DNA of 64,000 nucleotides from Maribacter algarum (ex Zhang et al. 2020) (GTDB lineage Bacteria; Bacteroidota; Bacteroidia; Flavobacteriales; Flavobacteriaceae). The notes beneath the pieces were generated by a model. It was not told where the DNA came from. It made no database searches and saw only the letters and a list, made by a program, of their open reading frames with translations. Both the position numbers and the translations under genes were made by a program. The stretch is taken from positions 1,798,001-1,862,000 of the forward strand of contig NZ_VATY01000001.1 of assembly GCF_005885635.1 (NCBI RefSeq), written 5' to 3'. Shown here in pieces: positions 1-8,187 of this stretch. Within the stretch, counting starts at the first letter, position 1. Each line of letters starts with the position of its first letter.

Positions 1-323
1 ATGGACTTTTTACTGTTGAACTAACTCCCACCTGGGGTATCAACAAAACGGTAAATTGGATATGGGATATAACTAATTTACTTTTTTTGATACCAATAAT
101 TTTTTGGGTGGCGTTAATGTTGATTTATAGTTTGCTTGCAATTTTCAAGATTTCGACTAACTTAATCTTATCTAGCATTCAATTAATTCTGTTACTAGTT
201 TTATTATTTGTAGTTCAGAATCATTTGCATGATTTGTACCTGCACTTTTCATTGTCCATGGTTGGATTATTGGTGTTAATCATCAATACAATCACATCCA
301 TTAGAAAAAAGTGGGTTTTATAA
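1..323 (+). CDS. Partial membrane protein (5' end outside window)
   Basis: The reading frame ending at 323 is open back to the left edge of the window (frame of base 3), so the gene almost certainly starts upstream and only its C-terminal part of about 106 residues is visible. An internal ATG exists at 87 but it lies inside the first hydrophobic stretch and is a poor start. The visible part has about three hydrophobic segments with a short basic tail (SIRKKWVL). No family is recognised. The next gene begins at a GTG that overlaps its end by 13 nt, so the two are probably co-transcribed. Confidence 0.6.
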   Translation, partial: GLFTVELTPTWGINKTVNWIWDITNLLFLIPIIFWVALMLIYSLLAIFKISTNLILSSIQLILLLVLLFVVQNHLHDLYLHFSLSMVGLLVLIINTITSIRKKWVL

Positions 324-802
324 AGTTTAAAGAAAGGATAGATATTGTAATATTAAAAGTGGACGAATTAATTGTGCATAAAAGTTGGTGGAAGCGGAAT
401 AGGAAATGGTTTGTTCCTCTAGTTGGCGTACTTTTCGTCTTTGTTATTTCGATTGCATCTTCACCAATTGTAGGTAGAATATCCGATGTTGCAAAAGCTT
501 ATCTGGACCCAAATCTAATGAGAACCGCCATATTGAAAGCCCAAGCAAATGAAGATGTAGTAGGGCTTTTCGGTAGCTTAGAACCGGTAAGTGGATTGGA
601 TATGATGCGAGGAATCGTGAACTATTCAAATAATGATATGACAATTGATATTTACGTTCATGTCAAGGGTTCCAAGGGGAAAGGTAGAATGAGAGTTTTT
701 GCGGATTGGAATAATGATAAATGGATATATAATAATATTTCGGTTGTGGGTGAAAATGTTGAGGAACCGATTGTTGTCGTTGAAAAAACAGTAAATAACT
801 AA
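311..802 (+). CDS. Coa1-like single-pass membrane protein (cytochrome oxidase assembly factor family)
   Basis: The 163-residue protein has a short basic cytoplasmic N-terminus (WWKRNRK), one transmembrane helix at about residues 37-58, then an extracytoplasmic domain of about 100 residues. That domain follows the Coa1/DUF1783 layout: an A-x-x-Y helix, a glycine turn near LFGSLEPVSG, a beta hairpin, a G-x-G-x-G turn (VKGSKGKGRM) and a final W-x-Y-N strand. In mitochondria this family helps assemble cytochrome c oxidase, but bacterial members are numerous and mostly uncharacterised. The only usable start is GTG at 311, because an in-frame stop lies at 302. It overlaps the preceding gene by 13 nt. 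The fold call is by pattern resemblance; the role is uncertain. Confidence 0.6.
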   Translation: MGFIKFKERIDIVILKVDELIVHKSWWKRNRKWFVPLVGVLFVFVISIASSPIVGRISDVAKAYLDPNLMRTAILKAQANEDVVGLFGSLEPVSGLDMMRGIVNYSNNDMTIDIYVHVKGSKGKGRMRVFADWNNDKWIYNNISVVGENVEEPIVVVEKTVNN

Positions 803-822
803 TCACAAGACTCAAATAAAAG

Positions 823-1026
823 ATGATAAAATTTGTAAAATATTGTTATTCTCTTTTAGTAGTAATGTTGGCATTTGGCCTGCTTACATTATTGGGTTTA
901 TGCTTTGGATATGGTTTGGACAGTTTAATTTCTAACTGGATTTCATTTGCCATCTTATTTGGTAGTTTGGCCCTTGGTTTAATCATAGTGGGACGTATTT
1001 TAAGAAGCCTAGAAAATAAACTATAA
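823..1026 (+). CDS. Small two-helix membrane protein, unknown function
   Basis: This is a 67-residue protein with two strongly hydrophobic segments (about residues 8-30 and 38-58) joined by a short loop, and a basic C-terminal tail (GRILRSLENKL). It lies 20 nt after the Coa1-like gene and before the archaemetzincin-like gene, all on the plus strand, so it probably belongs to the same transcript. No conserved motif or family is recognised. The ATG at 823 is the natural start, and the composition supports a real inner-membrane protein. Confidence 0.5.
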   Translation: MIKFVKYCYSLLVVMLAFGLLTLLGLCFGYGLDSLISNWISFAILFGSLALGLIIVGRILRSLENKL

Positions 1027-1064
1027 ATAAGGATAATTCAATTATGTTATAAGAAAATAGGTAA

Positions 1065-1982
1065 ATGAAAAGGAAATTAATCATCCTAAAACTCATAATC
1101 GTTACGTCGATAGGGTTCTTAATTGCTTATTTATCGCCAAAAGTAGTTCCCGGATTAACGAAGTATGGTAGTGACAATGAAATCGAATCTCTTCATCAAC
1201 CTCTAAAAAAGGCATTGCCTGGAGAGTGGCTGAGTATTGTGAAAGAACCGGGTCAAACTTTTGAGCAATATTCTAACAGTAATCCTAACGGGAAAACCAA
1301 GAACAGGAATAAGATTTATATAAGACCTATTGGCAACTTCTCATACACTGAGAAAAAAGTACTGAAATCGACTTCAGAATATTTAGAGAACTTTTATGAA
1401 CTCCCAGTTGAAATATTGGATTCAATATCCATAGCACTGATTCCTAAAACCTCTTTTAGAATTCATCAAGGTAATCGACAAACAAGCGCAAAATACATTC
1501 TAAACAATTTACTTGCGTCAAATATACCCAATGATGCCGCCGCTTATATTGCATTCACAAAGATTGATTTATATAATGAAGCCAAGAAAAATTTTGTTTT
1601 GGGACTAGGCAATCTTGTTAACCGCTCGGGAGTTTATTCGATGGCTAGGTTCGGGAATCCTGATAATAGTGATTTAGCTTACAAGATGTTTGTTTCTAGA
1701 ACGTTTAAGATTGCTTCCCATGAATTGGGGCATATATTCGGCGTTAAGCATTGTATTGACTATAGGTGCATAATGAATGGAAGCAACAGTTTGATCGAAA
1801 GTGATTCAAAACCTGTGTACTTTTGTCCTATCGATTTGAAGAAGGTTTGCTGGAACTTGAAAATCGACCCAGCCGAAAGATTTATGAAATTGAAGACTTT
1901 TTGGTCCAAAAATAGATTTGAAGAAAATTCAAATTTTTATCATAAAAGTGAAATCCTTATTAATTCGAACGTTTTGGAATGA
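1065..1982 (+). CDS. Archaemetzincin-like zinc metalloprotease, membrane anchored
   Basis: The 305-residue protein has a basic N-terminus and one transmembrane or signal-anchor segment (about 5-24). The catalytic region at about 217-260 carries HELGHIFG followed by KHC, then C-I-M and C-P-I-D. This is the archaemetzincin arrangement: HExxHxxG with a third zinc-binding His at about 229, a Met-turn (Met237), and cysteines 230, 235 and 254 of the second zinc site. The fourth structural cysteine expected in CPxC is replaced by Asp257; another Cys lies at 262. The C-terminal helix (AERFMKLKTFW) also matches the family. Eukaryotic and archaeal homologues are soluble, so the anchor suggests periplasmic action. 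Substrate unknown. Confidence 0.75.
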   Translation: MKRKLIILKLIIVTSIGFLIAYLSPKVVPGLTKYGSDNEIESLHQPLKKALPGEWLSIVKEPGQTFEQYSNSNPNGKTKNRNKIYIRPIGNFSYTEKKVLKSTSEYLENFYELPVEILDSISIALIPKTSFRIHQGNRQTSAKYILNNLLASNIPNDAAAYIAFTKIDLYNEAKKNFVLGLGNLVNRSGVYSMARFGNPDNSDLAYKMFVSRTFKIASHELGHIFGVKHCIDYRCIMNGSNSLIESDSKPVYFCPIDLKKVCWNLKIDPAERFMKLKTFWSKNRFEENSNFYHKSEILINSNVLE

Positions 1983-2070
1983 CTAATCTAGAGGTATTAA
2001 AACCTAAAGTTAAAATAAAGGATAGTTTAGTAGGTAAGACTATACCATTTCAATTCAAATTATTATTACT

Positions 2071-2259
2071 ATGATATTTAGAATATTAATGCTTCTTCTA
2101 ATAATAGGTTTGGCTATTTTCCTTATTCGAATGGTCTCTAATACCTCTGAATACAAAAAATGCCAAAAGTGCGATGGCAAAGGCTATTGGAGAGCTACTA
2201 AAGGCGAAAAAGATAAATGCGATGTCTGTCAGGGCGCAGGTAAAGTTTTGAGAAGATAA
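2071..2259 (+). CDS. Small membrane-anchored DnaJ-type zinc-finger protein
   Basis: The 62-residue protein has one N-terminal transmembrane helix (about 3-22) followed by two CxxCxGxG-like motifs: CQKCDGKGYW and CDVCQGAGKV. These are the repeats of the DnaJ cysteine-rich domain, which bind one zinc ion as a pair. There is no J domain, so this is not a co-chaperone in the strict sense. It sits alone between the archaemetzincin-like gene and an exported protein on the same strand. The function is unknown; a small zinc-binding or redox scaffold at the membrane is an inference. Confidence 0.65.
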   Translation: MIFRILMLLLIIGLAIFLIRMVSNTSEYKKCQKCDGKGYWRATKGEKDKCDVCQGAGKVLRR

Positions 2260-2291
2260 ACGATTTAGTTTGTAAACCCGTTATAATTAGT

Positions 2292-3059
2292 ATGAGATGC
2301 TTAATCATTTGCTTTTTACTTTTCCTATCGGTCACGAACGCCCAGAAGGTTGAAGAGTCGAGAACAATTCATGTATTTGTAGCGCTTTGCGATAATGTAA
2401 ATCAAGGAATTGTTCCAGTTCCAAGAACTTTGGGGGATGGGCAGAACCCTAAAACCAATTTGTATTGGGGTGCACTTTACGGTCTAAAAACGCATTTCAA
2501 AAAGAGTAAGGACTGGACATTTCTAAAAGTTTTGAAAACAGAAAATACCCAAATATTAGAGCGAGTTCTATTCAAGCATAAAACTACAAACACCTATCTG
2601 CTGGCCGATGCCTATGATGGTAAATACATCAAGCAAACAACCATAGATTTTTTAAATGCGTCAAGTGGTTCAGATGAGCAAAAGTTGAAGTATGAAAATC
2701 AAGAATTATGCTTTGGTGGCGGCGCAGATTTGTTAACCTACATGGGTCATGACGGACTAATGGAATTTAGTTTAGATGAAAATTTTGAACCACAAAACGC
2801 TGAAAAGCGAGATGCCATTATATTAGCCTGTATTAGTAAAAACTACTTTAAGCCGTATTTAAAAAAAACCGGGGCTAACACTTTAGTTTGGTCAACTGGT
2901 CTTATGTCTCCTGAGGCATACACCCTTAAGTGGGCCATTGACGGTTGGATACTAGGTGAAAGTGACGCCGAGGTATGTGAAAGAGCAGCCCAAGCCTACA
3001 ACGAATATCAAAAATGTGGAATTCGCGGCGCTAGAAATCTTCTGGTTTCAGGTTTTTAA
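2292..3059 (+). CDS. Exported protein with caspase-fold-like His/Cys dyad
   Basis: The 255-residue protein starts with a signal peptide (cleavage probably after TNA, about residue 17). The mature part shows alternating beta strands and helices. It has MGHDG at 151-155 and ILACISKNYF at about 177-186, which resemble the catalytic His (GHxG) and Cys (ACxS) elements of clan CD peptidases (caspase, gingipain, clostripain folds). His153 and Cys180 would be the dyad. A glycine-rich turn (CFGGGADLLTY) precedes the His. No specific family is recognised and activity is an inference from these two motifs. The gene ends 9 nt before the convergent amine-oxidase-like gene. Confidence 0.5.
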   Translation: MRCLIICFLLFLSVTNAQKVEESRTIHVFVALCDNVNQGIVPVPRTLGDGQNPKTNLYWGALYGLKTHFKKSKDWTFLKVLKTENTQILERVLFKHKTTNTYLLADAYDGKYIKQTTIDFLNASSGSDEQKLKYENQELCFGGGADLLTYMGHDGLMEFSLDENFEPQNAEKRDAIILACISKNYFKPYLKKTGANTLVWSTGLMSPEAYTLKWAIDGWILGESDAEVCERAAQAYNEYQKCGIRGARNLLVSGF

Positions 3060-3068
3060 GAAATTAGA

Positions 3069-4349
3069 TTATCGATATTCCGAAGTAAAACTGGCAAGAT
3101 TCGGACTTTCTTCCAAAACTTCTATAAGTCCTTGAGCGGCACGCTCACCAGATAACATGGCTGCGTTTAAGGAGCCATTCAACATATGGTCTCCTGCAAG
3201 AAATATTCGGTCTTTTATTTTGGTTTCCGAAGGAGCCAAATCGTATTGAATATTGGTGAGATTAGGTAAAGCTCTGTTGATGGTATACTGCTTTAAAAAT
3301 TGAGCATCTCTAATATCACAATACCTTTGAAGTTCTTCCTTTACCCGTACTTGTAACAGTTCGTCACTCATCTTTGTATTCTTGACAACGGTTACGGAAA
3401 GAAGTTCTTTTTTTGCTTTCTCTGTTGTCGATACACTAGTATGATAAAAAATATTATTTACTAAGGTATTCGAATCAGATACTAGTCCGATTAGAGGCTT
3501 ATCAATATTACGTTCTGCTACTTCATAATATAGTGTTACACATTTCTTCCAGGGAATCCTTTGATTTTTTAAGTTGGAAATCATTTGACCTGGGTCGGTT
3601 GCGACAATTGTAAAATGACTTGGAATTTCTTCTCCATTGGATAAAACAATTTTATTATCATGAATTTCTGAAACAGCTGTTTTGAAATGAAAGGAGGTAT
3701 TTTTCAAGCTAGCCTTAAGTTGCTTGGGTATGGCTTCAATACCCGATTTTGGAAGGGCAGCAGTACCTGAACCGAACATTTTATAAACGAACTCGAACAT
3801 GCGGCTAGAGGTGTCAAGATTTGGTTCTAGAAAAATACCGCTAAAGAAAGGTCTGAAAAATCTTTGAATCATATTTTCACTGAAACCTAACGCCTGCAAG
3901 TACTGCAATGTTGATGTTTCTCTGGTGTCAAAGATGTTGGTAAGTGATTTCTTTTTTAGCGAATTGTTCAGTTTTAAGACTTTTAACTTATCAGAAAAGC
4001 TTCCCACATTGGCCATTAGTGTTTTGAAAAGTAAAGAAGGATTACGCAGCGGGTCGGCAATGGTCTTTTGTTTTCCTCCTTGAAAAAGAACAGCGCCTGA
4101 ATAATATTCTTGGAGTTCTAGAGCCTTATAATCTAGATACTTTTTAGCTAAAGGATAATCCGTCAATAAAACTTGAAAACCGTGGTCCAATTGATATCCG
4201 TCGACAAGGTCTGTTTTTACTCTTCCCCCAACACGGTCTGATGCTTCTATTAGGGTTGGGTGATATCCTTTTTCCTCAAGAACACGTGCGGCAATTAAAC
4301 CACTTAATCCTGCCCCAACAATATGAATTTGATATGACTTTTTATCCAT
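3069..4349 (-). CDS. FAD-dependent amine oxidase / phytoene-desaturase-like flavoprotein
   Basis: The 426-residue protein opens with a Rossmann dinucleotide-binding motif ([17 protein letters not shown]) followed by an acidic ribose-binding residue ([11 protein letters not shown]) and the D-H-G-F-Q stretch typical of the NAD(P)/FAD amine-oxidase superfamily. Near the C-terminus, [24 protein letters not shown] is the second FAD-binding signature. Relatives are often annotated protoporphyrinogen oxidase-like or carotenoid desaturase-like; the substrate cannot be told from sequence. It follows the SDR gene by 3 nt on the same strand, so the two are translationally close and may act on the same lipid or pigment-type substrate. 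It ends the long minus-strand photoprotection block. Confidence 0.8.
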   Translation of the reverse strand: MDKKSYQIHIVGAGLSGLIAARVLEEKGYHPTLIEASDRVGGRVKTDLVDGYQLDHGFQVLLTDYPLAKKYLDYKALELQEYYSGAVLFQGGKQKTIADPLRNPSLLFKTLMANVGSFSDKLKVLKLNNSLKKKSLTNIFDTRETSTLQYLQALGFSENMIQRFFRPFFSGIFLEPNLDTSSRMFEFVYKMFGSGTAALPKSGIEAIPKQLKASLKNTSFHFKTAVSEIHDNKIVLSNGEEIPSHFTIVATDPGQMISNLKNQRIPWKKCVTLYYEVAERNIDKPLIGLVSDSNTLVNNIFYHTSVSTTEKAKKELLSVTVVKNTKMSDELLQVRVKEELQRYCDIRDAQFLKQYTINRALPNLTNIQYDLAPSETKIKDRIFLAGDHMLNGSLNAAMLSGERAAQGLIEVLEESPNLASFTSEYR

Positions 4350-4352
4350 GGC

Positions 4353-5456
4353 TTACCACTTCTGATTTCGAAAATTCGCTGCTTTGGCAAAGGAGACGGT
4401 TTGTAAAAGATAGTCTTCCAAATTATAGCTGGGCATGGGTAAAATACTTTCTAAAAGTTTTGTATCCCACTCGCTAGGTTTTGAATTCAGGTAGGGGTGA
4501 AGATGCACTCCGATGGTCTCATAATAGAATTCTTCTAATTTTGAAGCGAATCCGGTTGCTGCGGTAATTTGCTCATCCGTAAAGCTAAAATTTGAAAATC
4601 CTACGGCATCCAAAACTTTCGAAATTCCTTTCATCATATTGGTTTCTTCCGCATGCACAATATTCAATTGTTCAATGTCGGTTTCCAGTACTTTTACAAT
4701 GACATTGGCAGCATAATCCGTGGGGATAATGTTGAGCCCGGTAAATGTATTTGTGGAAATACGTATGCTTTCATCCGAAGTATTGTTATTGAAAAACTTA
4801 GCAAAAAGGTAGAAGACCATGTATTTCGAGATAAAGAAATTGGGAGCTTCTTCAATATTTCCTCCTAAAACACTTGGGCGTAATATTTGAACGGGAATGT
4901 TTTTTACCTTGCCTTGCTCTAATAAGAATTCTTCAGAAGCGTGTTTCGATGCTTCGTAATAATTTCGATAATTTCCAGTATGATTCTCGGTATAGTTGTT
5001 TTTTAGAACTCCACCCACGTCTCCAAAAGAAAATGCAGTGCTGATATACACAAATTTGTCAATACGGTCGCTGTAGGAGTTGAAAATGTCTTTGGTAAAG
5101 TCAAAGTTCTCTTGAAATACTTCTTTTTTAGCCGAAGGATTTGTAGACAGATTCACATAGCCAGCCGAATGAATAAAGTAGTCAATGTTTTCACCTTGTA
5201 AATAAGAAGTCGGCTCAAGCATTTTCTTAGCATCAATCACTTCTATTTTGTCCAAAATTGAACTGCTATTCTTATGAATAAACTCCGGAATGCTTTCACT
5301 TGCCAACATATTTTGAATTCGCTGCTGAGGTGAATTCGCTGCTTTGGGGCGAACGAGTAAGTAGACTTTTTCCAGCTTTTCAAATTTCTGTTCAAATATG
5401 GAAAATAGTATTCGCGAACCTAGGGTTCCTGTTGCTCCGGTTAGTATAATTTTCAT
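4353..5456 (-). CDS. NAD(P)-dependent SDR / epimerase-type (NAD_binding_4-like) reductase
   Basis: The 367-residue protein begins with the extended-SDR glycine motif (TGATGTLGSRIL). It has HSAGYVNL as the cofactor-side motif, and YYEASKHASEEF, the catalytic Tyr-x-x-x-Lys, with an upstream serine (ISTAFS). The pattern around ILTGATGTLG and YLLVRPK resembles the thioester-reductase/male-sterility branch that reduces acyl thioesters or handles lipid intermediates, but no carrier domain is present. It is followed after 3 nt by the FAD amine-oxidase-like gene. A 53-nt gap separates it from the upstream 4-TM gene, so it may also have its own promoter. Substrate unknown. Confidence 0.75.
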   Translation of the reverse strand: MKIILTGATGTLGSRILFSIFEQKFEKLEKVYLLVRPKAANSPQQRIQNMLASESIPEFIHKNSSSILDKIEVIDAKKMLEPTSYLQGENIDYFIHSAGYVNLSTNPSAKKEVFQENFDFTKDIFNSYSDRIDKFVYISTAFSFGDVGGVLKNNYTENHTGNYRNYYEASKHASEEFLLEQGKVKNIPVQILRPSVLGGNIEEAPNFFISKYMVFYLFAKFFNNNTSDESIRISTNTFTGLNIIPTDYAANVIVKVLETDIEQLNIVHAEETNMMKGISKVLDAVGFSNFSFTDEQITAATGFASKLEEFYYETIGVHLHPYLNSKPSEWDTKLLESILPMPSYNLEDYLLQTVSFAKAANFRNQKW

Positions 5457-5509
5457 TTTTCAGTGGGGTGTTATATTCTTTTTCATAAGCCTATGTAAGA
5501 TACGAGATT

Positions 5510-5923
5510 TTAAAGGGATTTGATTACCGTCCACACGAAAATAAGTGTCCATAGAATAGTTCGAATCCAGTTTTTAGAGACCAATTTTTGTAATAATTTA
5601 GGGGATGTATTTCCTGAGGCAATAGCACTGTGCATGGGTACAAACTGAATAAAAGTACTTGCCCAAACTAGACCTATCAATATAAGACTTCCCAAAGTAA
5701 ATAGATTTCGTTCACTAATCAGCTGCAATGATGCCGTTATTAACTGCCCGAACATTAAAGGAATAACCACAAATGAAATTGCTACCGTATATTTTTGATG
5801 CCAATTCAAAAGGTTTTGGCTCGTGTAATACTGAATACTTGGATATACGATTAATTGCACCATCCAAATAAGTATGAGTAGTCCAGAATCAAAAACTAAT
5901 CGAAACAATCCTAGTGACATCAT
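5510..5923 (-). CDS. Four-helix membrane protein, photolyase-linked
   Basis: This 137-residue integral membrane protein has four hydrophobic segments (about residues 5-25, 46-66, 74-94 and 117-135). It includes a conserved-looking loop (FVPMHSAIASGNTSPKLLQKLVSKNWIR), which is related in style to DUF1772-type proteins. Its ATG overlaps the TGA of the photolyase gene (5920-5923), indicating translational coupling. The coupling suggests a role in the same light or oxidative-stress response; the molecular function is unknown. Confidence 0.65.
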   Translation of the reverse strand: MMSLGLFRLVFDSGLLILIWMVQLIVYPSIQYYTSQNLLNWHQKYTVAISFVVIPLMFGQLITASLQLISERNLFTLGSLILIGLVWASTFIQFVPMHSAIASGNTSPKLLQKLVSKNWIRTILWTLIFVWTVIKSL

Positions 5924-7407
5924 TTCCCTTCTAGTTGGTTTAAAAATAACTCTCCATTTTTCAAATGTGCTTGTTTCTTTTCTTCACTCATCTTATCGAA
6001 GGTGCGAATCAACATTCCCAATCTCGGATTCGATAAAAAGAAATCACGATGTTTATTCATAAATCGCCAGAAAAGCCCATCCCAAGTTTCTTGCCATTTG
6101 CCTTTTTTGTAATTGCTCATTTTCATCAAGTAATTACTGCTGCTGATATATGGCTTTGTCGACATCAATCCGCCATCGGCAAACTGACTCATACCGTATA
6201 CATTCGGTACCATCACCCAATCATAAGCATCGATAAAAAGTTCCATAAACCATTGATAAACTTCGTCAGGGTCGAACTCACAGAGCACCATAAAATTCCC
6301 TAATACCATCAAGCGTTCAATATGATGACAATAACCAGTTTTTGAAACTTTCTTAATGGTTAGGTCAATAGGGGGTATGCCCGTCGTACCATCATAGAAT
6401 GACTTCGGAATCTTCTTGTGAAATTTCCAGAAATGTTTCGTACGCTCATAACTCCCCTTGGCCACATAAACTCCTCGAATAAACTCGCGCCACCCGATAA
6501 TTTGACGAATAAAACCTTCTGTGGAATTTATGGGAATATCATTTTGTTCGGCATGGGCCAAACTCTTATCTACAATTTCTTGAGGTGTGATAAGTCCCAC
6601 ATTCAACATCGGCGTCAAAACACTATGGTTTAATATGGAATTCTCAGCGACAATAGCATCTTCATACACACCGAATTCTGAAAATCGTGTTTCTAGGAAG
6701 TTGGTAAACCAAGTCTGTGTTTTTTCAAAAGTGTTCGGATACAGTAATTGCTCCGTTAGTTCACCGTAATGATTTTCAAAATTGGCTTCAACATACGATT
6801 TCGCTTCCTCAAAGTAGGAATCATTATCAGGATATTGAACAGATGGCGGGACTTTCTTCGCTGGATATTTTTTTCGATTCTCCGTATCGTATGTCCATTT
6901 GCCACCCTTCGGTTTTCCGTTTTCATCTAGTAATATATTCCGAGCTTTTCGTTGGCCCGTGTAGAATTTGGTTTGATAAAATTTCTTTTTGTCTTCCCTA
7001 AAGAAATTTTTTAAATCTTCTTTGGAATTGAGATACATCGGTGAATCGTGAACATTATATCGTATTCCCTCGGATGCACATCCTTCAGCAATTCTCTTTT
7101 CTAACCAATAATCTGCAGGGTCGAGGTAATGGATTTCTTGAATACCTTCTTTTGTCAAAACAGGAATTAATTTTCGAATGTCGGATGTCTCATCCGTTGC
7201 TTCTACATAGTTGACCTGATGACCTTTTTTCCTTAGGAAATCCAAATAAAACTGCATTGTCGCTCTATGAAAAGCAATCTTTTGTTTGTGGAAAGGATAC
7301 TGCATGAAAAAGAGAAATTCTTCAATGAGATAAAAAGCATGTCCATTTTCGAAAAGCGGATTTACTTCAAATAATTGATGTGGGAATATGAGGTTTACGG
7401 CTTTCAT
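5920..7407 (-). CDS. Cryptochrome/photolyase-family flavoprotein (FeS-BCP branch, cluster ligands mostly lost)
   Basis: The 495-residue protein matches the deoxyribodipyrimidine photolyase-related (prokaryotic 6-4/FeS-BCP) branch. It has an N-terminal alpha/beta domain (IFPHQLFEVNP, then KKGHQVNYVEA) and a C-terminal helical FAD domain with GWREFIRGVYVAKG, TGYCHHIERLMVLGNF, NVYGMSQFADGG and KPYISSSNYLMKMS. Canonical members bind a [4Fe-4S] cluster with one cysteine in YCHH and three more in a Cys-rich loop after the SxYxxxMS motif. Here Cys360 is kept, but the later loop (residues about 431-441, SNYKKGKWQET) has no cysteine. It may therefore be a cluster-free repair enzyme or sensor. It is coupled to the downstream 4-TM gene and 17 nt after DUF2256. 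Confidence 0.85.
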   Translation of the reverse strand: MKAVNLIFPHQLFEVNPLFENGHAFYLIEEFLFFMQYPFHKQKIAFHRATMQFYLDFLRKKGHQVNYVEATDETSDIRKLIPVLTKEGIQEIHYLDPADYWLEKRIAEGCASEGIRYNVHDSPMYLNSKEDLKNFFREDKKKFYQTKFYTGQRKARNILLDENGKPKGGKWTYDTENRKKYPAKKVPPSVQYPDNDSYFEEAKSYVEANFENHYGELTEQLLYPNTFEKTQTWFTNFLETRFSEFGVYEDAIVAENSILNHSVLTPMLNVGLITPQEIVDKSLAHAEQNDIPINSTEGFIRQIIGWREFIRGVYVAKGSYERTKHFWKFHKKIPKSFYDGTTGIPPIDLTIKKVSKTGYCHHIERLMVLGNFMVLCEFDPDEVYQWFMELFIDAYDWVMVPNVYGMSQFADGGLMSTKPYISSSNYLMKMSNYKKGKWQETWDGLFWRFMNKHRDFFLSNPRLGMLIRTFDKMSEEKKQAHLKNGELFLNQLEGK

Positions 7408-7424
7408 TTGCTCGATAGTCTAGT

Positions 7425-7553
7425 TTACTTATTTCGTCTACATTTTTCGCTACAGTACTTTACTTCATGCCAGTTTTTCTCCCACTTCTTTCGCCAGGAA
7501 AATGGACGTTCGCAAACCGGACACATTTTTTCAGGAATATGTTGTTTTTTCAT
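7425..7553 (-). CDS. DUF2256 family small zinc-finger-like protein (42 aa)
   Basis: This short gene encodes 42 residues: start [18 protein letters not shown], then WRKKWEKNW and [10 protein letters not shown]. The C-P-V-C, W-R-K-K-W and Y-C-S-x-K-C pattern is diagnostic of DUF2256, a tiny four-cysteine, probably zinc-binding protein that accompanies photolyase/cryptochrome genes in many bacteria. Its ATG (7551-7553) overlaps the TGA of the flavin reductase gene in an ATGA arrangement, and the photolyase-family gene starts 17 nt downstream. It is therefore embedded in the operon. The biochemical role is unknown; the association with light-response genes is established. Confidence 0.9.
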   Translation of the reverse strand: MKKQHIPEKMCPVCERPFSWRKKWEKNWHEVKYCSEKCRRNK

Positions 7554-8185
7554 TTCTTAAAATCAGGAATTTCACTCGCTCTAGCATAAGGATACCGCCC
7601 AATTTTTTCTAAGGAATAATAGGTATTCAATCCGGAAATTCCGACGCCATCAATATTTGCCAAATCAATGTCTTCATCCTCACCAATAGCCGCATCAGGA
7701 ATAATCAAATGTTGAATTTCACCAATAACCAGAATCGTTCCGTTGAGTTCAATATCTATGGCTTGTTTGAATTCCATTCCCATTTTAAGTATACTTTCTT
7801 TCACAAATGGAGCTTTGAAGTCTTCAACAAATTCTTCTGTCAAACCACAGGTTTCAAATTCAGATACGGTTCTATCAATTTTGGCTGAGGTGTAATGGGC
7901 CTTTTCCGTGAAGGACGCGCTTACATGATTTATAGTATACTGTTTATTATCAAGTATGTTTTCATAGGTATGTCTAGGCACTTCACCTGCGGGTCTAGTG
8001 ATGAAACCGAGCAAGGCAGGATTACTTCCCAAATGAAAAACCGAACTGAAAATAGCAAGATTCGATTGCCCTGAATTTGAAATAGTACCTATTAAGTTAG
8101 CGGGTTTGATTCCTGAAACCGAATTGATGAATTTAATTTTTTGAATGCGGTTCATTTGTTCAATGTCCTTTTTCGTATAATGCAT
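7550..8185 (-). CDS. Flavin reductase family protein (FMN-binding split barrel)
   Basis: The 211-residue protein belongs to the flavin reductase/FMN-binding split-barrel group. Early motifs are [14 protein letters not shown] and [25 protein letters not shown], which form the flavin phosphate and isoalloxazine pocket, followed by [16 protein letters not shown]. Such proteins reduce or bind FMN/FAD, or act as oxidoreductases with bound flavin. Between two FAD-dependent photolyase-family genes it could supply reduced flavin, which is an inference from context. It starts 2 nt before the end of the upstream photolyase-like gene region and overlaps DUF2256 by 4 nt. Confidence 0.8.
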   Translation of the reverse strand: MHYTKKDIEQMNRIQKIKFINSVSGIKPANLIGTISNSGQSNLAIFSSVFHLGSNPALLGFITRPAGEVPRHTYENILDNKQYTINHVSASFTEKAHYTSAKIDRTVSEFETCGLTEEFVEDFKAPFVKESILKMGMEFKQAIDIELNGTILVIGEIQHLIIPDAAIGEDEDIDLANIDGVGISGLNTYYSLEKIGRYPYARASEIPDFKK

Positions 8186-8187
8186 AG

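Noticed and set aside
1-24. ATG at base 1 followed by a short reading frame
   Set aside because: It stops after seven codons, while a different frame stays open from the window edge to 323 with consistent membrane-protein composition.
5559-5569. GTTCGAATCC, resembling a tRNA T-loop
   Set aside because: It lies inside the coding sequence of the 4-TM protein and has no acceptor stem, D-arm or anticodon arm around it.
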